Shown here: piece after piece, positions 11,060 to 22,296 of the stretch
Layout: each line of letters begins with the position of its first letter
Numbering within the stretch: the first letter of the stretch is position 1
DNA from: Aliivibrio fischeri
Lineage (GTDB): Bacteria > Pseudomonadota > Gammaproteobacteria > Enterobacterales > Vibrionaceae
Reading direction: 5' to 3'
DNA: 64,000 bases
Assembly (NCBI GenBank): GCA_038993745.2
Contig: CP160629.1
Location: forward strand, 248,001-312,000
The notes under the pieces: generated by a model
Database searches by the model: none
Told to the model about the DNA's origin: nothing
The model's input: only the letters and a program-made list of their open reading frames with translations
Made by a program: the position numbers and the translations under genes

Positions 11060-11839
11060 TTATTGTTGATTTAATTTCCAGTTATAGTCATAACGAATAT
11101 CGCCTTTGAATGGTTTTAATTCTGGGCGATATTTTTTTAGGTGCTCAAATAGTTGTTGTTGACTACCAAAATCAATAGCAAACCAATCATAAATAGAGGA
11201 GAGCTGGACATTCTCTTCTTTAATTAAAACCCCTTTATCACTGTTGATGAACTCGGTTGCGGCTTTATCTAGTAATTTATCGCTGTTTCTAGCGGTAAAG
11301 GCTTTAGGTTGTAAATTAGGACAGCCTAAACTTGCGCAATTTACGGCATAGTGAGTTCTAGGATCATTCCAAATCGGTCTTAAAATTCGATGTTCAATAT
11401 CATTAAGAGTGAGGGCTTTTCCTGCAACCGTAATAATCTCTTCATCCCAAGGACCAAAGCTGAATAATCCTCCTAGCTTGGTAATAGATTCAATTGGGTA
11501 ATCCATTAGGATAAGTTTTACCGTAAGAGCATTGTAAAGGTTAACCCAATAAGCATATTGTTCTGATTTTTTGTACTCTCTTGGGTCTATACGGCTCATT
11601 TGACGTAAATAACTATTGAGCGTTCGTTCATCTGCATCTGTGACGTGAGCATAGTCAAAAAGCGTGAATTCCCCTTTAGTAATAAGGTATTTATCTAATG
11701 TTTGCTGCCAGTATTGGTGAGATATTGTGGTGGCGTTTTTTTCATTACTTACGTTCCAGTAGCTCCATAATTCAGATTTTGGTGCAGCGAACGTATTGAA
11801 TGAAAAAAGCAAAAGTAACGAGGATATAAAGGTTTTCAT
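11060..11839 (-). CDS. DUF547 family periplasmic protein
   Basis: Uncharacterised secreted protein of the DUF547 family. The 259 residues start with a cleavable signal peptide (MKTFISSLLLLFSFNTFAAP). The conserved DUF547 core includes the segments YWVNLYNALTVKLI, GPWDEEIITVAGKALTLNDIEH and RTHYAVNCASLGCPNLQPKAF, whose NCASxGCPxL motif with a Cys and a catalytic-looking His suggests a papain/transglutaminase-like fold. No function is assigned. It stands alone, downstream of the leuD terminator on the same strand. Confidence 0.85.
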   Translation of the reverse strand: MKTFISSLLLLFSFNTFAAPKSELWSYWNVSNEKNATTISHQYWQQTLDKYLITKGEFTLFDYAHVTDADERTLNSYLRQMSRIDPREYKKSEQYAYWVNLYNALTVKLILMDYPIESITKLGGLFSFGPWDEEIITVAGKALTLNDIEHRILRPIWNDPRTHYAVNCASLGCPNLQPKAFTARNSDKLLDKAATEFINSDKGVLIKEENVQLSSIYDWFAIDFGSQQQLFEHLKKYRPELKPFKGDIRYDYNWKLNQQ

Positions 11840-11900
11840 AAAAGGGTTCCTGACTTTTGGTTTAGTTATATGTGATTATAGATGACACTATTTTATAGAC

Positions 11901-11936
11901 AAAAAAGAGGTTGATACGTTCATATCAACCTCTAAC
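11901..11936 (-). terminator. Terminator of leuABCD
   Basis: Perfect 10-bp stem GAGGTTGATA/TATCAACCTC with loop CGTTCA (11908-11933) and six T on the minus strand side. Its arms are almost identical to the terminator behind cheX at 29147-29168. Confidence 0.88.
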
Positions 11937-11939
11937 ATT

Positions 11940-11985
11940 TCCTGAATCCTGAATCCTGAATCCTGAATCCTGAATCCTGAATCCT
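11940..11985. repeat. Heptanucleotide tandem repeat (TCCTGAA, 6 full copies)
   Basis: Six perfect TCCTGAA units at 11940-11981 plus a partial unit that runs into the leuD stop codon (TAG at 11984-11986 on the minus strand). The array fills the space between the leuD stop and its terminator hairpin, so it is transcribed as the 3' untranslated region of the leu mRNA. Confidence 0.95.
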
Positions 11986-12586
11986 ATTTTAAGAAGCTTG
12001 GGATTTTCGCTTCATATTCTGCGATCTTATCAGCATGTTGCAGTGTTAACCCGATATTATCTAAACCATTTAGCAGGCAATGGCGGCGAAATTCATCAAT
12101 TTCAAAAGAATACTGTTTATTGTTAGCGGTCACTAACATTGCTTCTAAATCCACAGTAACCTCAGCACCTTCATTCGCTTCAACGAACTGAAAAATTTCA
12201 TCCACTTCAGATTCAGTTAGGCGAACGGGTACCATTTGGTTGTTGATTGAGTTGCCATAGAAAATATCAGCAAAACTTGGTGCGATCATTACTTGGATAC
12301 CATAATCCGCTAGCGCCCAAGGTGCATGTTCACGAGAAGAGCCACAACCAAAGTTTTCACGAGCAAGTAGAACGGTAGCACCTTGATAGCGAGGTGCGTT
12401 CATAACAAATTCTGGATTGGGTTGCTCACCAGCATCATCAAGAAAACGCCAATCGTGAAATAGATGTTTACCAAAACCAATGCGATTTACTTTTTGAAGA
12501 AATTGCTTTGGTATAATGGCATCGGTATCAATGTTCGCCGTATCTAAAGGAACGACTAGACCTGTATGTTGCTTAAAACCTGACAT
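11984..12586 (-). CDS. leuD: 3-isopropylmalate dehydratase, small subunit
   Basis: With LeuC forms isopropylmalate isomerase, the second step of leucine synthesis. The 200-residue swivelling-domain subunit shows [30 protein letters not shown] and the [13 protein letters not shown] segment. It follows leuC by 12 bases, so it is the last gene of leuABCD. Complete, same length as in E. coli. Confidence 0.97.
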   Translation of the reverse strand: MSGFKQHTGLVVPLDTANIDTDAIIPKQFLQKVNRIGFGKHLFHDWRFLDDAGEQPNPEFVMNAPRYQGATVLLARENFGCGSSREHAPWALADYGIQVMIAPSFADIFYGNSINNQMVPVRLTESEVDEIFQFVEANEGAEVTVDLEAMLVTANNKQYSFEIDEFRRHCLLNGLDNIGLTLQHADKIAEYEAKIPSFLK

Positions 12587-12598
12587 AGTAAATTCCTT

Positions 12599-14014
12599 TT
12601 ATGCTTGTTCTGTAATGGTGCGGATATCAACAAAGTGACCTGCAATTGCAGCAGCGGCAGCCATCGCAGGGCTCACTAGGTGAGTTCGACCATCACGGCC
12701 TTGACGACCTTCAAAGTTACGGTTTGATGTAGATGCACAACGCTCATGTGGACCTAGACGATCATTGTTCATTGCAAGACACATAGAGCAGCCTGGCAGA
12801 CGCCATTCAAAGCCTGCTTCTTTAAAGATCACATCTAGACCTTCTTTTTCCGCTTGTGCTTTTACTTGCTCAGAGCCTGGAACAATTAGAGCTTGTACAT
12901 GAGAGGCAACTTTACGTCCTTTAGCAATGGCTGCCGCAGCACGCATGTCTTCAATTCGCGAGTTAGTACAAGAGCCAACAAAAACTTTATCAACGTTGTA
13001 ATCAGACAGAGATTTACCCGCTTCAAGACCCATATACGCTAAGGCTTTTTCTGCAGACGCTTTTTCTACAGGGTCAGCAAAGCTTTCTGGTGCTGGGATT
13101 GGTGCATCTACTGCGATTACTTGGCCTGGGTTGGTTCCCCAAGTTACTTGCGGTTTAATTTCTGAGGCGTCAAGCGTAACGACTGCATCAAACTCAGCAT
13201 CATCATCCGTTTTCAATGATGACCAGTATTCGATAGCGGCGTCTAAATCTGCACCTTGTGGTGAGAACTTACGACCCGCAATGTAATCAAATGTGGTTTG
13301 GTCTGGTGCGATTAGACCCGCTTTAGCACCTAGCTCAATGGCCATGTTACACACTGTCATACGACCTTCCATAGTAAGGTCAGTAATTGCTTCGCCACAG
13401 AACTCAACTACGTAGCCCGTACCACCAGCAGCCGTTGTTTTACCAATGATTGCTAGCACGATATCTTTTGCCGTGATGCCTTCAGCGACTTTACCTTTAA
13501 CATCGATTTTCATGGTTTTCGCACGTGCTTGTTTTAGCGTTTGTGTTGCTAGTACGTGCTCAACTTCTGAAGTACCGATACCGAATGCTAGTGAACCAAA
13601 TGCACCGTGAGTTGCGGTGTGTGAATCACCACAAACAATCGTCATACCCGGTAAAGTAATACCAAGCTCTGGCCCCATTACGTGCACAATACCTTGGTAT
13701 TTATGATTTAGATCGTAAAGGGTAACACCAAATTCTTCACAGTTTTTAGACAGCGTTTCCATTTGGATTCGTGCCATTTCACCAGAGGCATTAATGTCTT
13801 TGGTTTGTGTTGAAACGTTGTGATCCATCGTTGCAAAGGTTTTGCCTACTTGACGAACTTTACGTCCTTTTTCACGTAGACCGTCGAACGCTTGTGGTGA
13901 CGTTACTTCGTGAACCAAATGGCGGTCGATGTATAAAATAGGGTTTTCGCCTTCAGCTGCAACGGCAACATGGGCATCGTAAATTTTTTCGTATAATGTT
14001 TTTGCGTTAGACAT
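12599..14014 (-). CDS. leuC: 3-isopropylmalate dehydratase, large subunit
   Basis: Aconitase-type [4Fe-4S] subunit converting 2- to 3-isopropylmalate together with LeuD. The 471 residues contain the substrate-site [12 protein letters not shown] and the three cluster cysteines in VGSCTNSR (Cys about 348) and GCSMCLAMN (Cys about 408 and 411). It lies 15 bases after leuB in the operon. Complete. Confidence 0.97.
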   Translation of the reverse strand: MSNAKTLYEKIYDAHVAVAAEGENPILYIDRHLVHEVTSPQAFDGLREKGRKVRQVGKTFATMDHNVSTQTKDINASGEMARIQMETLSKNCEEFGVTLYDLNHKYQGIVHVMGPELGITLPGMTIVCGDSHTATHGAFGSLAFGIGTSEVEHVLATQTLKQARAKTMKIDVKGKVAEGITAKDIVLAIIGKTTAAGGTGYVVEFCGEAITDLTMEGRMTVCNMAIELGAKAGLIAPDQTTFDYIAGRKFSPQGADLDAAIEYWSSLKTDDDAEFDAVVTLDASEIKPQVTWGTNPGQVIAVDAPIPAPESFADPVEKASAEKALAYMGLEAGKSLSDYNVDKVFVGSCTNSRIEDMRAAAAIAKGRKVASHVQALIVPGSEQVKAQAEKEGLDVIFKEAGFEWRLPGCSMCLAMNNDRLGPHERCASTSNRNFEGRQGRDGRTHLVSPAMAAAAAIAGHFVDIRTITEQA

Positions 14015-14029
14015 TGCTTCTTCCTTGAA

Positions 14030-15130
<1,101 letters not shown>

Positions 15131-15158
15131 TTAATCTTCAATATAATTTGGCAAATTA

Positions 15159-15184
15159 AAGCGGAGAAAGGTTTATCTCCGCTT
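15159..15184 (-). other. Intercistronic hairpin between leuA and leuB
   Basis: Perfect 9-bp arms AAGCGGAGA/TCTCCGCTT in the 81-base leuA-leuB gap, followed on the minus strand by TTTAATTTG. It could partly terminate or protect the upstream mRNA end, giving more leuA than leuBCD transcript. Confidence 0.55.
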
Positions 15185-15202
15185 ATTTATAATTTTTAGG
15201 TT

Positions 15203-16750
15203 CTAAACGGTTTCTACTTTTTTCTGTTTAATTTCAGCAATTTGATCAGCACGGTGAATACTATTGATTACGTGAAGTAGTGCTTGTCCTGATGCTTCGA
15301 TAATATCGGTCGCTAAACCGGTACCGTGATATTTACGACCTTTGTAATTGGCAATAATATCTGCTTGACCTAAGCCATCTTCACCTTCGCCTTTAGCGGT
15401 TAAATCAAACTTATCTAGCACGATGTCGTAGCCTGTTAGTTTGTAGATACATTGATAAAGTGCGTCTACAGGACCATTACCGACAGCGGCTTCGCATTTC
15501 TCCTCGTCACCACAAAGTAACTTGATACTCGTGGTTGCCATGACGCTGCCTGATTGCACACTTAGATAGTTCAACTTATAGAAGTCATCTTCATCGCGCA
15601 GGTTAGCAAAATGCATTAGTGCTTCTAAATCGTAATCAAATACTTGTCCTTTACGATCTGCCAGCTTTACGAAATCAGCATAAAGGGTGTCTAGGTTGTA
15701 TTCGTCTTCTTTATAACCCATTTCATCCATATGACTTTTTACTGCTGCACGACCTGAACGACTGGTTAGGTTTAGTGCTTGGTTTTTAAGGCCAATCGAC
15801 TCTGGCGTCATGATTTCATAAGTGTTTTTATTCTTTAGCATGCCATCTTGGTGAATGCCTGATGAATGGCTAAAAGCGTTTGCGCCTACGATAGCCTTAT
15901 TACTTTGAATTGGCATATTACAAAGCTGACTCACTAGTTTACTGGTGCGGTGAATCTCATCGTGTTTAAGGTTGGTGTGTACACCTAGATATTCAGAACG
16001 TGTTTTTAGGATCATGGCGATCTCTTCTAGAGAGCAGTTACCAGCACGTTCACCAATACCATTAATCGTTCCTTCAACTTGTCGAGCGCCTGCTTGAACA
16101 GCAGCAATGGAGTTGGCAACCGACATACCCAAATCATCATGACAGTGAACAGAAATGATGGCTTTATCTATATTAGGAACACGGTTAAATAGGGTTTGAA
16201 CAATGCCACCAAATTCACCTGGAACGGTATAGCCAACGGTGTCAGGAATGTTGATGGTATTGGCACCTGCATTAATAGCGGCTTCAACCATGCGGCATAG
16301 ATTATCGATAGGAGTACGGCCTGCATCTTCACAAGAAAACTCAACATCATCCGTATATTTACGTGCGTGTTTTACTGCTTTTACGCCCATTTCAACCACA
16401 TCATCGTAGCTACGGCGTAATTTATCTTGAACATGAACGGTAGAGGTTGAAATGAAGGTGTGAATTCGGAACGCTTCAGCGACTTTTAGCGCCTCAGCTG
16501 CGGCATCAATGTCTTTTGCAACAGCACGAGAAAGACCACAAATTCGACTGTTTTTAATATGCTGGGCAATGGTTTTTACTGATTCAAAATCACCCGGAGA
16601 TGACACCGGAAAACCGGCTTCAATGACATCGACTCCTAAACGCTCAAGCGCATAAGCAATCTGCAATTTTTCTTTAACCGTTAGACTTGCTGATAGTGCT
16701 TGTTCGCCATCACGTAGGGTGGTGTCGAAGATAATGACTTGATCGCTCAT
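15203..16750 (-). CDS. leuA: 2-isopropylmalate synthase
   Basis: Condenses acetyl-CoA with 2-ketoisovalerate, the committed and leucine-inhibited step. The 515-residue protein has the DRE-TIM barrel with [14 protein letters not shown] at residues 9-22 and the metal ligands in [15 protein letters not shown], and a C-terminal LeuA dimer regulatory domain (about 395-500) responsible for leucine feedback. First structural gene behind the leuL leader and attenuator. Confidence 0.97.
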   Translation of the reverse strand: MSDQVIIFDTTLRDGEQALSASLTVKEKLQIAYALERLGVDVIEAGFPVSSPGDFESVKTIAQHIKNSRICGLSRAVAKDIDAAAEALKVAEAFRIHTFISTSTVHVQDKLRRSYDDVVEMGVKAVKHARKYTDDVEFSCEDAGRTPIDNLCRMVEAAINAGANTINIPDTVGYTVPGEFGGIVQTLFNRVPNIDKAIISVHCHDDLGMSVANSIAAVQAGARQVEGTINGIGERAGNCSLEEIAMILKTRSEYLGVHTNLKHDEIHRTSKLVSQLCNMPIQSNKAIVGANAFSHSSGIHQDGMLKNKNTYEIMTPESIGLKNQALNLTSRSGRAAVKSHMDEMGYKEDEYNLDTLYADFVKLADRKGQVFDYDLEALMHFANLRDEDDFYKLNYLSVQSGSVMATTSIKLLCGDEEKCEAAVGNGPVDALYQCIYKLTGYDIVLDKFDLTAKGEGEDGLGQADIIANYKGRKYHGTGLATDIIEASGQALLHVINSIHRADQIAEIKQKKVETV

Positions 16751-16797
16751 GAGCCTGCTTCCTTGTGTTTGTCATTTGCCTTGATGACGGATATCCA

Positions 16798-16828
16798 TAA
16801 AAAAACCCGCCATGGTTAGCGGGTTTTA
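16798..16828 (-). terminator. Attenuator terminator of the leu operon
   Basis: Perfect 9-bp stem AAAACCCGC/GCGGGTTTT (16802-16810 with 16819-16827) with a T-run on the minus strand, placed between the leader peptide gene and leuA. The leader-terminator-gene arrangement is classic transcription attenuation. Confidence 0.92.
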
Positions 16829-16861
16829 AAATTTGGTTTATGGTTTCTTTTGGTCCATAAC

Positions 16862-16924
16862 CTACCCGCGTGAGATGTTCACGATCAGGAGGAGGTTTAG
16901 AGCAAAAGAAGATACTGTTTTCAT
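16862..16924 (-). CDS. leuL: leu operon leader peptide
   Basis: A 20-residue reading frame (ATG 16922-16924, TAG 16862-16864) that was not in the long-ORF set. It begins MKTVSSFA and contains LNLLLIVN: four leucine codons (CTA, CTC, CTC, CTG) among six positions, ending ISRG. When leucyl-tRNA is scarce the ribosome stalls at these codons, which should prevent the downstream terminator from forming. The small size, codon cluster, position upstream of a terminator and leuA all fit a leucine attenuation leader. Known leader peptides of this operon share the leucine run but not the exact sequence. Confidence 0.92.
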   Translation of the reverse strand: MKTVSSFALNLLLIVNISRG

Positions 16925-16957
16925 TTGATAATACAATCCATAAAAATAATTAACAAA

Positions 16958-16986
16958 TTAATATCGCACTCAGTAAGTATCGTCAA
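16958..16986 (-). promoter_or_regulatory. Probable sigma-70 promoter of leuLABCD
   Basis: On the minus strand TTGACG (-35, 16981-16986) is followed after exactly 17 bases by TATTAA (-10, 16958-16963), about 35 bases upstream of the leader ATG. This is the best promoter match upstream of the leader. Confidence 0.7.
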
Positions 16987-17113
16987 CCCCTAAATCCCAT
17001 TTTCAGTGGTTATTAATGTTTTTTTGCTTAAATGTTACAAAATAAGAAGAAAAACGATTGCCTTGGTGTTTATTTGTGCGAGTTGCTCGCTTTTTGATTC
17101 TTTTTGAATTTAA

Positions 17114-17192
17114 TTAATCAAATGATTAAATGTGAGTGAATTAATTTGTTAGAACAAAGAGGGAAGTTATCTATAATTAATCAAGTGATTAA
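17114..17192. promoter_or_regulatory. Twin palindromic operators upstream of the tetR-efflux operon
   Basis: Two 16-bp palindromes with the same arms: TTAATCA-AA-TGATTAA at 17114-17129 and TTAATCA-AG-TGATTAA at 17177-17192, 63 bases apart (about six helical turns). The second ends 42 bases before the regulator start. They are the natural candidates for TetR-family autorepression and control of the efflux genes. Confidence 0.75.
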
Positions 17193-17234
17193 CTGTCTTT
17201 AAAGTCGTCAACTGTAAATAAGGTGTTATTGGTA

Positions 17235-17879
17235 ATGAAGCAGTCAGGAAGGCCTAAAGGTGAATCAGAAGTTCGAGAAAAACTCATTTTTCATGCGAGA
17301 GAGCTTTTTGTTTCCATGCCCTATAACAAAGTATCGACGAGGCTCATAGCCACTAATGCTAATGTAAATATTGCCATGATCCGTTATTACTTTGGAAACA
17401 AAGAAGGACTTTTTGAGGCGATGTTTAAGGAGACTATTGCTCCTGTTACGCAGCAATTTCAACGATTATTAAAAGATGATACTGAACAAGATCTGGTTGA
17501 GTTTATGCGAGCGTATTATAAGGCCATGATTAAAGTTCCAGCCTTTCCTAAATTAATCCTGCGCATTATGGATGCTGAGAGTGAACAGCAAGCGGCACTT
17601 CAGCAAATCATTATTGGGATATTGCAGCCAATGCAAAACAAATTATTCGATCCCCAAAAAAGTAAGGCGTTATTTAAAAATGGAGTTGATCCAATTAAAG
17701 CTCGTCTTTCGTTAATGAGTTTAATGATTTTTCCATTTCTTGCCCCTAAGAAAATGTTAGAGCTTCATAATATTGAGTTGAATGAAACGTTTTTGATGGA
17801 ATTACTAGAACATAATATTCGTTTATTAGGCGAAGGATTATTAAAAAATAAAAGAGATACAGATAATGAAAATAAATAA
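17235..17879 (+). CDS. TetR/AcrR-family transcriptional regulator
   Basis: Probable local repressor of the efflux genes that follow. I choose ATG 17235 (MKQSGRPKGESEVREK) behind AAGGTG; an in-frame GTG at 17223 is also possible. The N-terminal TetR helix-turn-helix is clear (about residues 15-60: LIFHARELFVSMPYNKVSTRLIATNANVNIAMIRYYFGNKEGLFEAM, with the diagnostic YYFGNKEGL). The C-terminal ligand domain is helical and not assignable to an inducer. The stop overlaps the membrane fusion gene start by 14 bases, so all three genes form one operon. Confidence 0.9.
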   Translation: MKQSGRPKGESEVREKLIFHARELFVSMPYNKVSTRLIATNANVNIAMIRYYFGNKEGLFEAMFKETIAPVTQQFQRLLKDDTEQDLVEFMRAYYKAMIKVPAFPKLILRIMDAESEQQAALQQIIIGILQPMQNKLFDPQKSKALFKNGVDPIKARLSLMSLMIFPFLAPKKMLELHNIELNETFLMELLEHNIRLLGEGLLKNKRDTDNENK

Positions 17880-19185
17880 GAAATACCTCTTTTTTCCAGT
17901 TGTTGCAGTTGGTGTGATTGTTCTTATTACTATCACAAAATTACGTCCAGACGCTGAAACTAAGCCACTTGAAGACCGTTCAAAAGTCGTCAATATCCAA
18001 CTATTAGAGCCTCAATCAATCGCCCCTCAAGCCATTGGTTATGGAAAAATCAGACCGAAGTTTGAATGGAAAGCCATTGCGGAAGTATCAGGCAAAGTGG
18101 TGTATCGCCATCCTGAATTACATAAAGGAAATATTTTATTAGCCGGAACTGAAGTACTGAGAATAGATCCATTGGATTATGAGTTAAAACTCGCTCAAGC
18201 AGAAGCGGACTTAGGATCGAGCCAAACTCAATTAGCAAAAGTGGATTTAGAAGAAAAAAACATTCGAAATACATTAAAAATAGAAAAAAACCGACTTTCT
18301 ATCAGTAAGAAAGAGTTAAGCCGTAAAATAAATTTGCAAAAGAAAGGGTTAACGTCTCAATCGGATTTAGACCAGCAGAATCAATCCTATTTAGCACAGC
18401 AGAAAGTGGTTCAAGATATTCAAAATCAAATCTTATTATTGCCTGATGAAAAAAAAGTAGCAGCGGCAATGGTTAAGGTAAACCAAGCTAAATTAGAAGA
18501 AGCGCAACGCTCTTTAGAAAAAACTTCGATTATATTACCAACAGATGTGCGAATTTCTGAGGTGGATATTGAAGCGGATCAAGTAGTTAATCTACAGCAA
18601 ACCATGTTTATTGCGCATGGAATTAAAACCATGGAGATGGAAGCGCAAATCTCTATTCATGACATGCAGACATTAGCTCAAAGTGTGAAAGCTTTTCAGC
18701 TAAGTGAACAAGGTATGCCAAATATTGATTCATTACCATTAACGGCGAATGTGGAATTAAGCAGTGGTCGCTTTGATGCTAAATGGGAAGCGAAAGTCGC
18801 TCGTATTAGTGAAACTGTCGATCCAAATCAAGCAACGGTTGGTGTCATTTTAGAAATAGATCAAAATTACCGAGCTTTGCAACCTAACTCATTGCCACCA
18901 TTAGTGAATGGGATGTTTGTGAAGGCAAGGATCGAGGGTGACGCGTCAGAGCAGTGGGTGATCCCTGAAAGTGCGTTGCATGGCGATAAGATCTATTTAT
19001 TAGGGCAAGATAACAAATTAATTATCCTTCCGGTTGAGATTGTTTATCGACGCAATAACCAAGTTGTCGTTGTTGGAGATATTAAGAGTAATGATCGTTT
19101 GATCTTAAATGATCTGCTGCCTGCGATTAATGGCATGCAATTGCGTTTGGCCAAATCAAATAATGATGAGGAGCCTGTTCAATGA
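17866..19185 (+). CDS. RND efflux periplasmic adaptor (membrane fusion protein)
   Basis: HlyD/AcrA-type adaptor bridging an RND pump to an outer-membrane channel. The 439 residues start with a single N-terminal hydrophobic anchor (about 6-24) and no lipobox. Then come a split lipoyl/barrel-sandwich region, a long alpha-helical hairpin (about 105-215, rich in K, E, Q), and a beta-barrel/membrane-proximal region. The tail QWVIPESALHGDKIYLL is typical. Starts inside the last codons of the tetR gene and its stop overlaps the RND start (ATGA). Substrate unknown. Confidence 0.9.
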   Translation: MKINKKYLFFPVVAVGVIVLITITKLRPDAETKPLEDRSKVVNIQLLEPQSIAPQAIGYGKIRPKFEWKAIAEVSGKVVYRHPELHKGNILLAGTEVLRIDPLDYELKLAQAEADLGSSQTQLAKVDLEEKNIRNTLKIEKNRLSISKKELSRKINLQKKGLTSQSDLDQQNQSYLAQQKVVQDIQNQILLLPDEKKVAAAMVKVNQAKLEEAQRSLEKTSIILPTDVRISEVDIEADQVVNLQQTMFIAHGIKTMEMEAQISIHDMQTLAQSVKAFQLSEQGMPNIDSLPLTANVELSSGRFDAKWEAKVARISETVDPNQATVGVILEIDQNYRALQPNSLPPLVNGMFVKARIEGDASEQWVIPESALHGDKIYLLGQDNKLIILPVEIVYRRNNQVVVVGDIKSNDRLILNDLLPAINGMQLRLAKSNNDEEPVQ

Positions 19186-22100
19186 TCAAGTTCTTTGCTC
19201 GCCATCCAACCGCAGCTAACTTATTAATGCTCACTTTATTGCTGCTTGGTTTGGTTTCTTTATCTCAATTAAAACGAGAGACATTTCCCGAATTTAGTCC
19301 TCCTTATATTTTAGCTGGCGTTGTGTACCCAGGGGCTTCGCCACAAGAAGTGGAAGAGAGCATTTGTATTCGAATGGAAGACGCCGTTGATGGTTTAGGC
19401 AATATTGAAGAAACTAAATGTGAAGCGATAGAAGGCTCAGCTCGATTAGTCATTAAGCTTAATGAAAAAGCGGATATCGGGCGTATGTTGGTAGATGTAC
19501 AAACTCAAATTGACTCAATCAATGACTTTCCAGCAGAGATTGAATCGCCAATTGTTCAAGAGCTTGATTGGAATGAACCAGTGGTGGATGTGGCGATTAC
19601 TGCTGATACGACATGGCCGGAATTAAAAGCCTACGCAGAGAAATTAAAGCAAAGTTTAAAACTTGATTATGACGTGTCTTTAGTTGAGGTGAGTGGGTTT
19701 TCTGATCATCAATATCGAGTGGAGTTAGATGAAACTGCCATTCGTCAGTTGGGGTTGAATGTCAGTGATATTGCTAATCAATTAGCTCAACAAAACATTA
19801 AATTGCCTAGCGGTAATATCGAAACGCCAGAAAAGAACTTTTTAATTCGTTTTGATGAGAGAAAAACCACACCTGAGGAATTAGCAAAAACGGTAATAGG
19901 GGCATCAGAGAATGGCGCATTACTTCGCTTAGGAGACATTGCCACTATCACGGATCGTTTTGAACTTGATGAACAGAAAGTACTGTTTGATGGCAAGCCA
20001 TCAGCGGTACTTAAGATCAGTAAAAATAAAGCTGACGATGCTCTGCGAATCAAAGATCGTGTCTCTGAGTTTGTTGAATATCAGCAATCCGTCGCACCCG
20101 ATGGCGTGACGTTAGAAATGACTAATGATCTCTCATCGCTGCTTTGGGATCGTTTGACTATGATGGTAAAAAACGGGTGGCAGGGGATCATTCTGGTTTT
20201 CTTAACCATGTGGCTGTTTTTTACTTTCCGCTATTCTTTCTGGGTTGCTGCTGGTTTGCCCGTGGCTTTTTTAGGTGGACTGTTCTTAATGGCGAGTTTA
20301 GGGCTCTCTATTAATATCATGTCTCTTGTCGCCTTATTAATGGCCATCGGGATCATGATGGATGATGCGATTGTAATTGCAGAATCCATTGCTTCTCATC
20401 TTGATAGAGGGCAAAAGATTGATGATGCGGTGTATAACGGCGTTAAAAAAGTATTCCCTGGAGTCTTGTCTTCGTTTTTAACCACCGTGTGCATTTTTGG
20501 TAGTTTGATGTTTTTACAGGGAGAAATGGGGGCAGTATTAAAGGTTATTCCACAAGTTCTGATTTTAGTTTTGTCATTGAGCTTAATTGAGGCGTTTTTA
20601 ATTTTACCTAACCACCTTAGTCACTCATTACACAGGGCAAAAAACGATAAACCGATTACTGGGTTTAAAAAGAAAGTATTGGATCGTTTTGAGCACTTTA
20701 GAAATACCACTTTAGTGAATGCAGTGACAAAAGTGGTGGAATGGCGTTATGCATTCTTAGGTGCCGTTATTGCGAGTTTATTGGTTTCTTTTTCTTTGAT
20801 ATCTGGCGGCGCATTAAAGTTTGTTGGTTTTCCTGAGCTCGATGGTGATATTGCCGAAGCGCGTATTATTTTGCCCCCAGGGTCTTCATTATCTCAAACT
20901 GAATTAGTCGTAGATAAGATTGTTAATGCAGCGAATAAATTGAATAAACAATGGAGTGAAGAAAAGGAAGGTGGTACGCCATTAGTTGAGCATATTACCG
21001 AGCAATTTAATACTAATGCTGACGCCAATGAATCTGGTCCTCATTTAGCCACAATACGTTTAGATTTATTAAGTGCGGAAAAAGAAATACGTTAATTGAT
21101 GACTTTATTGATGCATGGCGTGAGGAAGTGGGAGATTTGGCTGAGCCGATAGCGATGGTTTTTAAGCAACCAACCATGGGGCCGGGTGGGCGAGCAATTG
21201 AAATTCGTATGATGGATGATGATTTACACACATTGAAGTCAGCATCGTTAGAAGTTCAAGCCTATTTGAATGACTTTGCTGGCGTTTATGGTGTGCTTGA
21301 TGACATGAGAATGGGAAAAGAAGAAGTATTAGTAAAACTTCGCCCTGGAGCTGAAGCGTATGGTGTGACGGGTCAATTGATTGCTAATCAATTACGTGCT
21401 GCTTATTTTGGACAAACAGCAGATGAAATTCAATTAGGTGTTGAGAACATTGAGATTGAAGTGCGTTTAAATAAACAACAAGCAGGTGATTTACATACTT
21501 TAGAGAACTTTCCAATCATTTTGCCTACGGGAGACCAAATACCTCTAGCCTCTATTGCTACGTTAGATTTTCAGAGAAATTATGTTCGAATACAGCGAAT
21601 TAATGGGTTAAGAACGTTAAGTGTTTTTGGTGATGTTCATGCATCACAAGTTAGCTCAACAGAAATACTTAATCAGTTTAAAAAAGATCTCGCACCAGAA
21701 TTGAAAAAGAAATACCCAGGACTGCGTTTTGATTTTGAGGGTGAAGCGAAAGATTCGGCGGAAACGGGGCAATCCATAGGTACCGGATTTATGCTTGGAT
21801 TGTTTGGAGTATTTGTTATTCTCAGCTTCCAATTTAGAAGCTACTTAGAACCGTTTGTGGTGATGTTAGCGATACCATTAGCGCTAATTGGCGTGTTATG
21901 GGGACATGTTTTATTAGGTCACCCACTGAGTATGCCAAGTATTATGGGCTTCGTTTCTTTAGCGGGTATCGTCGTTAATGATTCCATTTTACTGGTGCAA
22001 TATATACGACATCATGTTGATGATGGAGATTCTGTTTATGAGTCAGTTATTAAAGCAAGTCGTGAGCGTTTTAGGGCGGTATTCTTAACCTCAATTACGA

Positions 22101-22285
22101 CGGCTGCTGGACTGTTGCCATTATTATTAGAGACCAGTTTACAAGCCCAAGTTATTCAGCCTTTAGTGGTTTCAATCGTATTTGGTATCTTTACTTCAAC
22201 CTTATTGGTGTTGTTTATGATACCTGCGGCTTATGCGATTTTAGCTGACTTTGGTTTAGTGAAGAAACATGAAGAACTTCATTAA
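19182..22285 (+). pseudogene. RND efflux permease (HAE1/AcrB superfamily), one base missing mid-gene
   Basis: Proton-driven inner-membrane pump of the RND superfamily, about 1,034 residues when reconstructed. The first frame (to about 21094) carries TM1, the first porter domain, TM2-TM6 with the proton-relay Asp pair in GIMMDDAIVIAESIASH (about residue 400), and TM7. The frame ends at LLSAEKEIR. Adding one A to the run 21079-21083 restores EKRNTLIDDFIDAWREEVGDLAEP and joins the second frame, which carries the rest of porter domain 2 and TM8-TM12 including GIVVNDSILLVQYI. The usual TM10 lysine of AcrB is not seen in that motif. No outer-membrane channel gene accompanies it. Probable sequencing error. 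Confidence 0.9.
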
Positions 22286-22296
22286 ACGGATAGAGC

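Noticed and set aside
11940..11985. CRISPR-like array
   Set aside because: Units are 7 bases with no spacers and there are no cas genes; simple tandem repeat. The same applies to 29179-29206.
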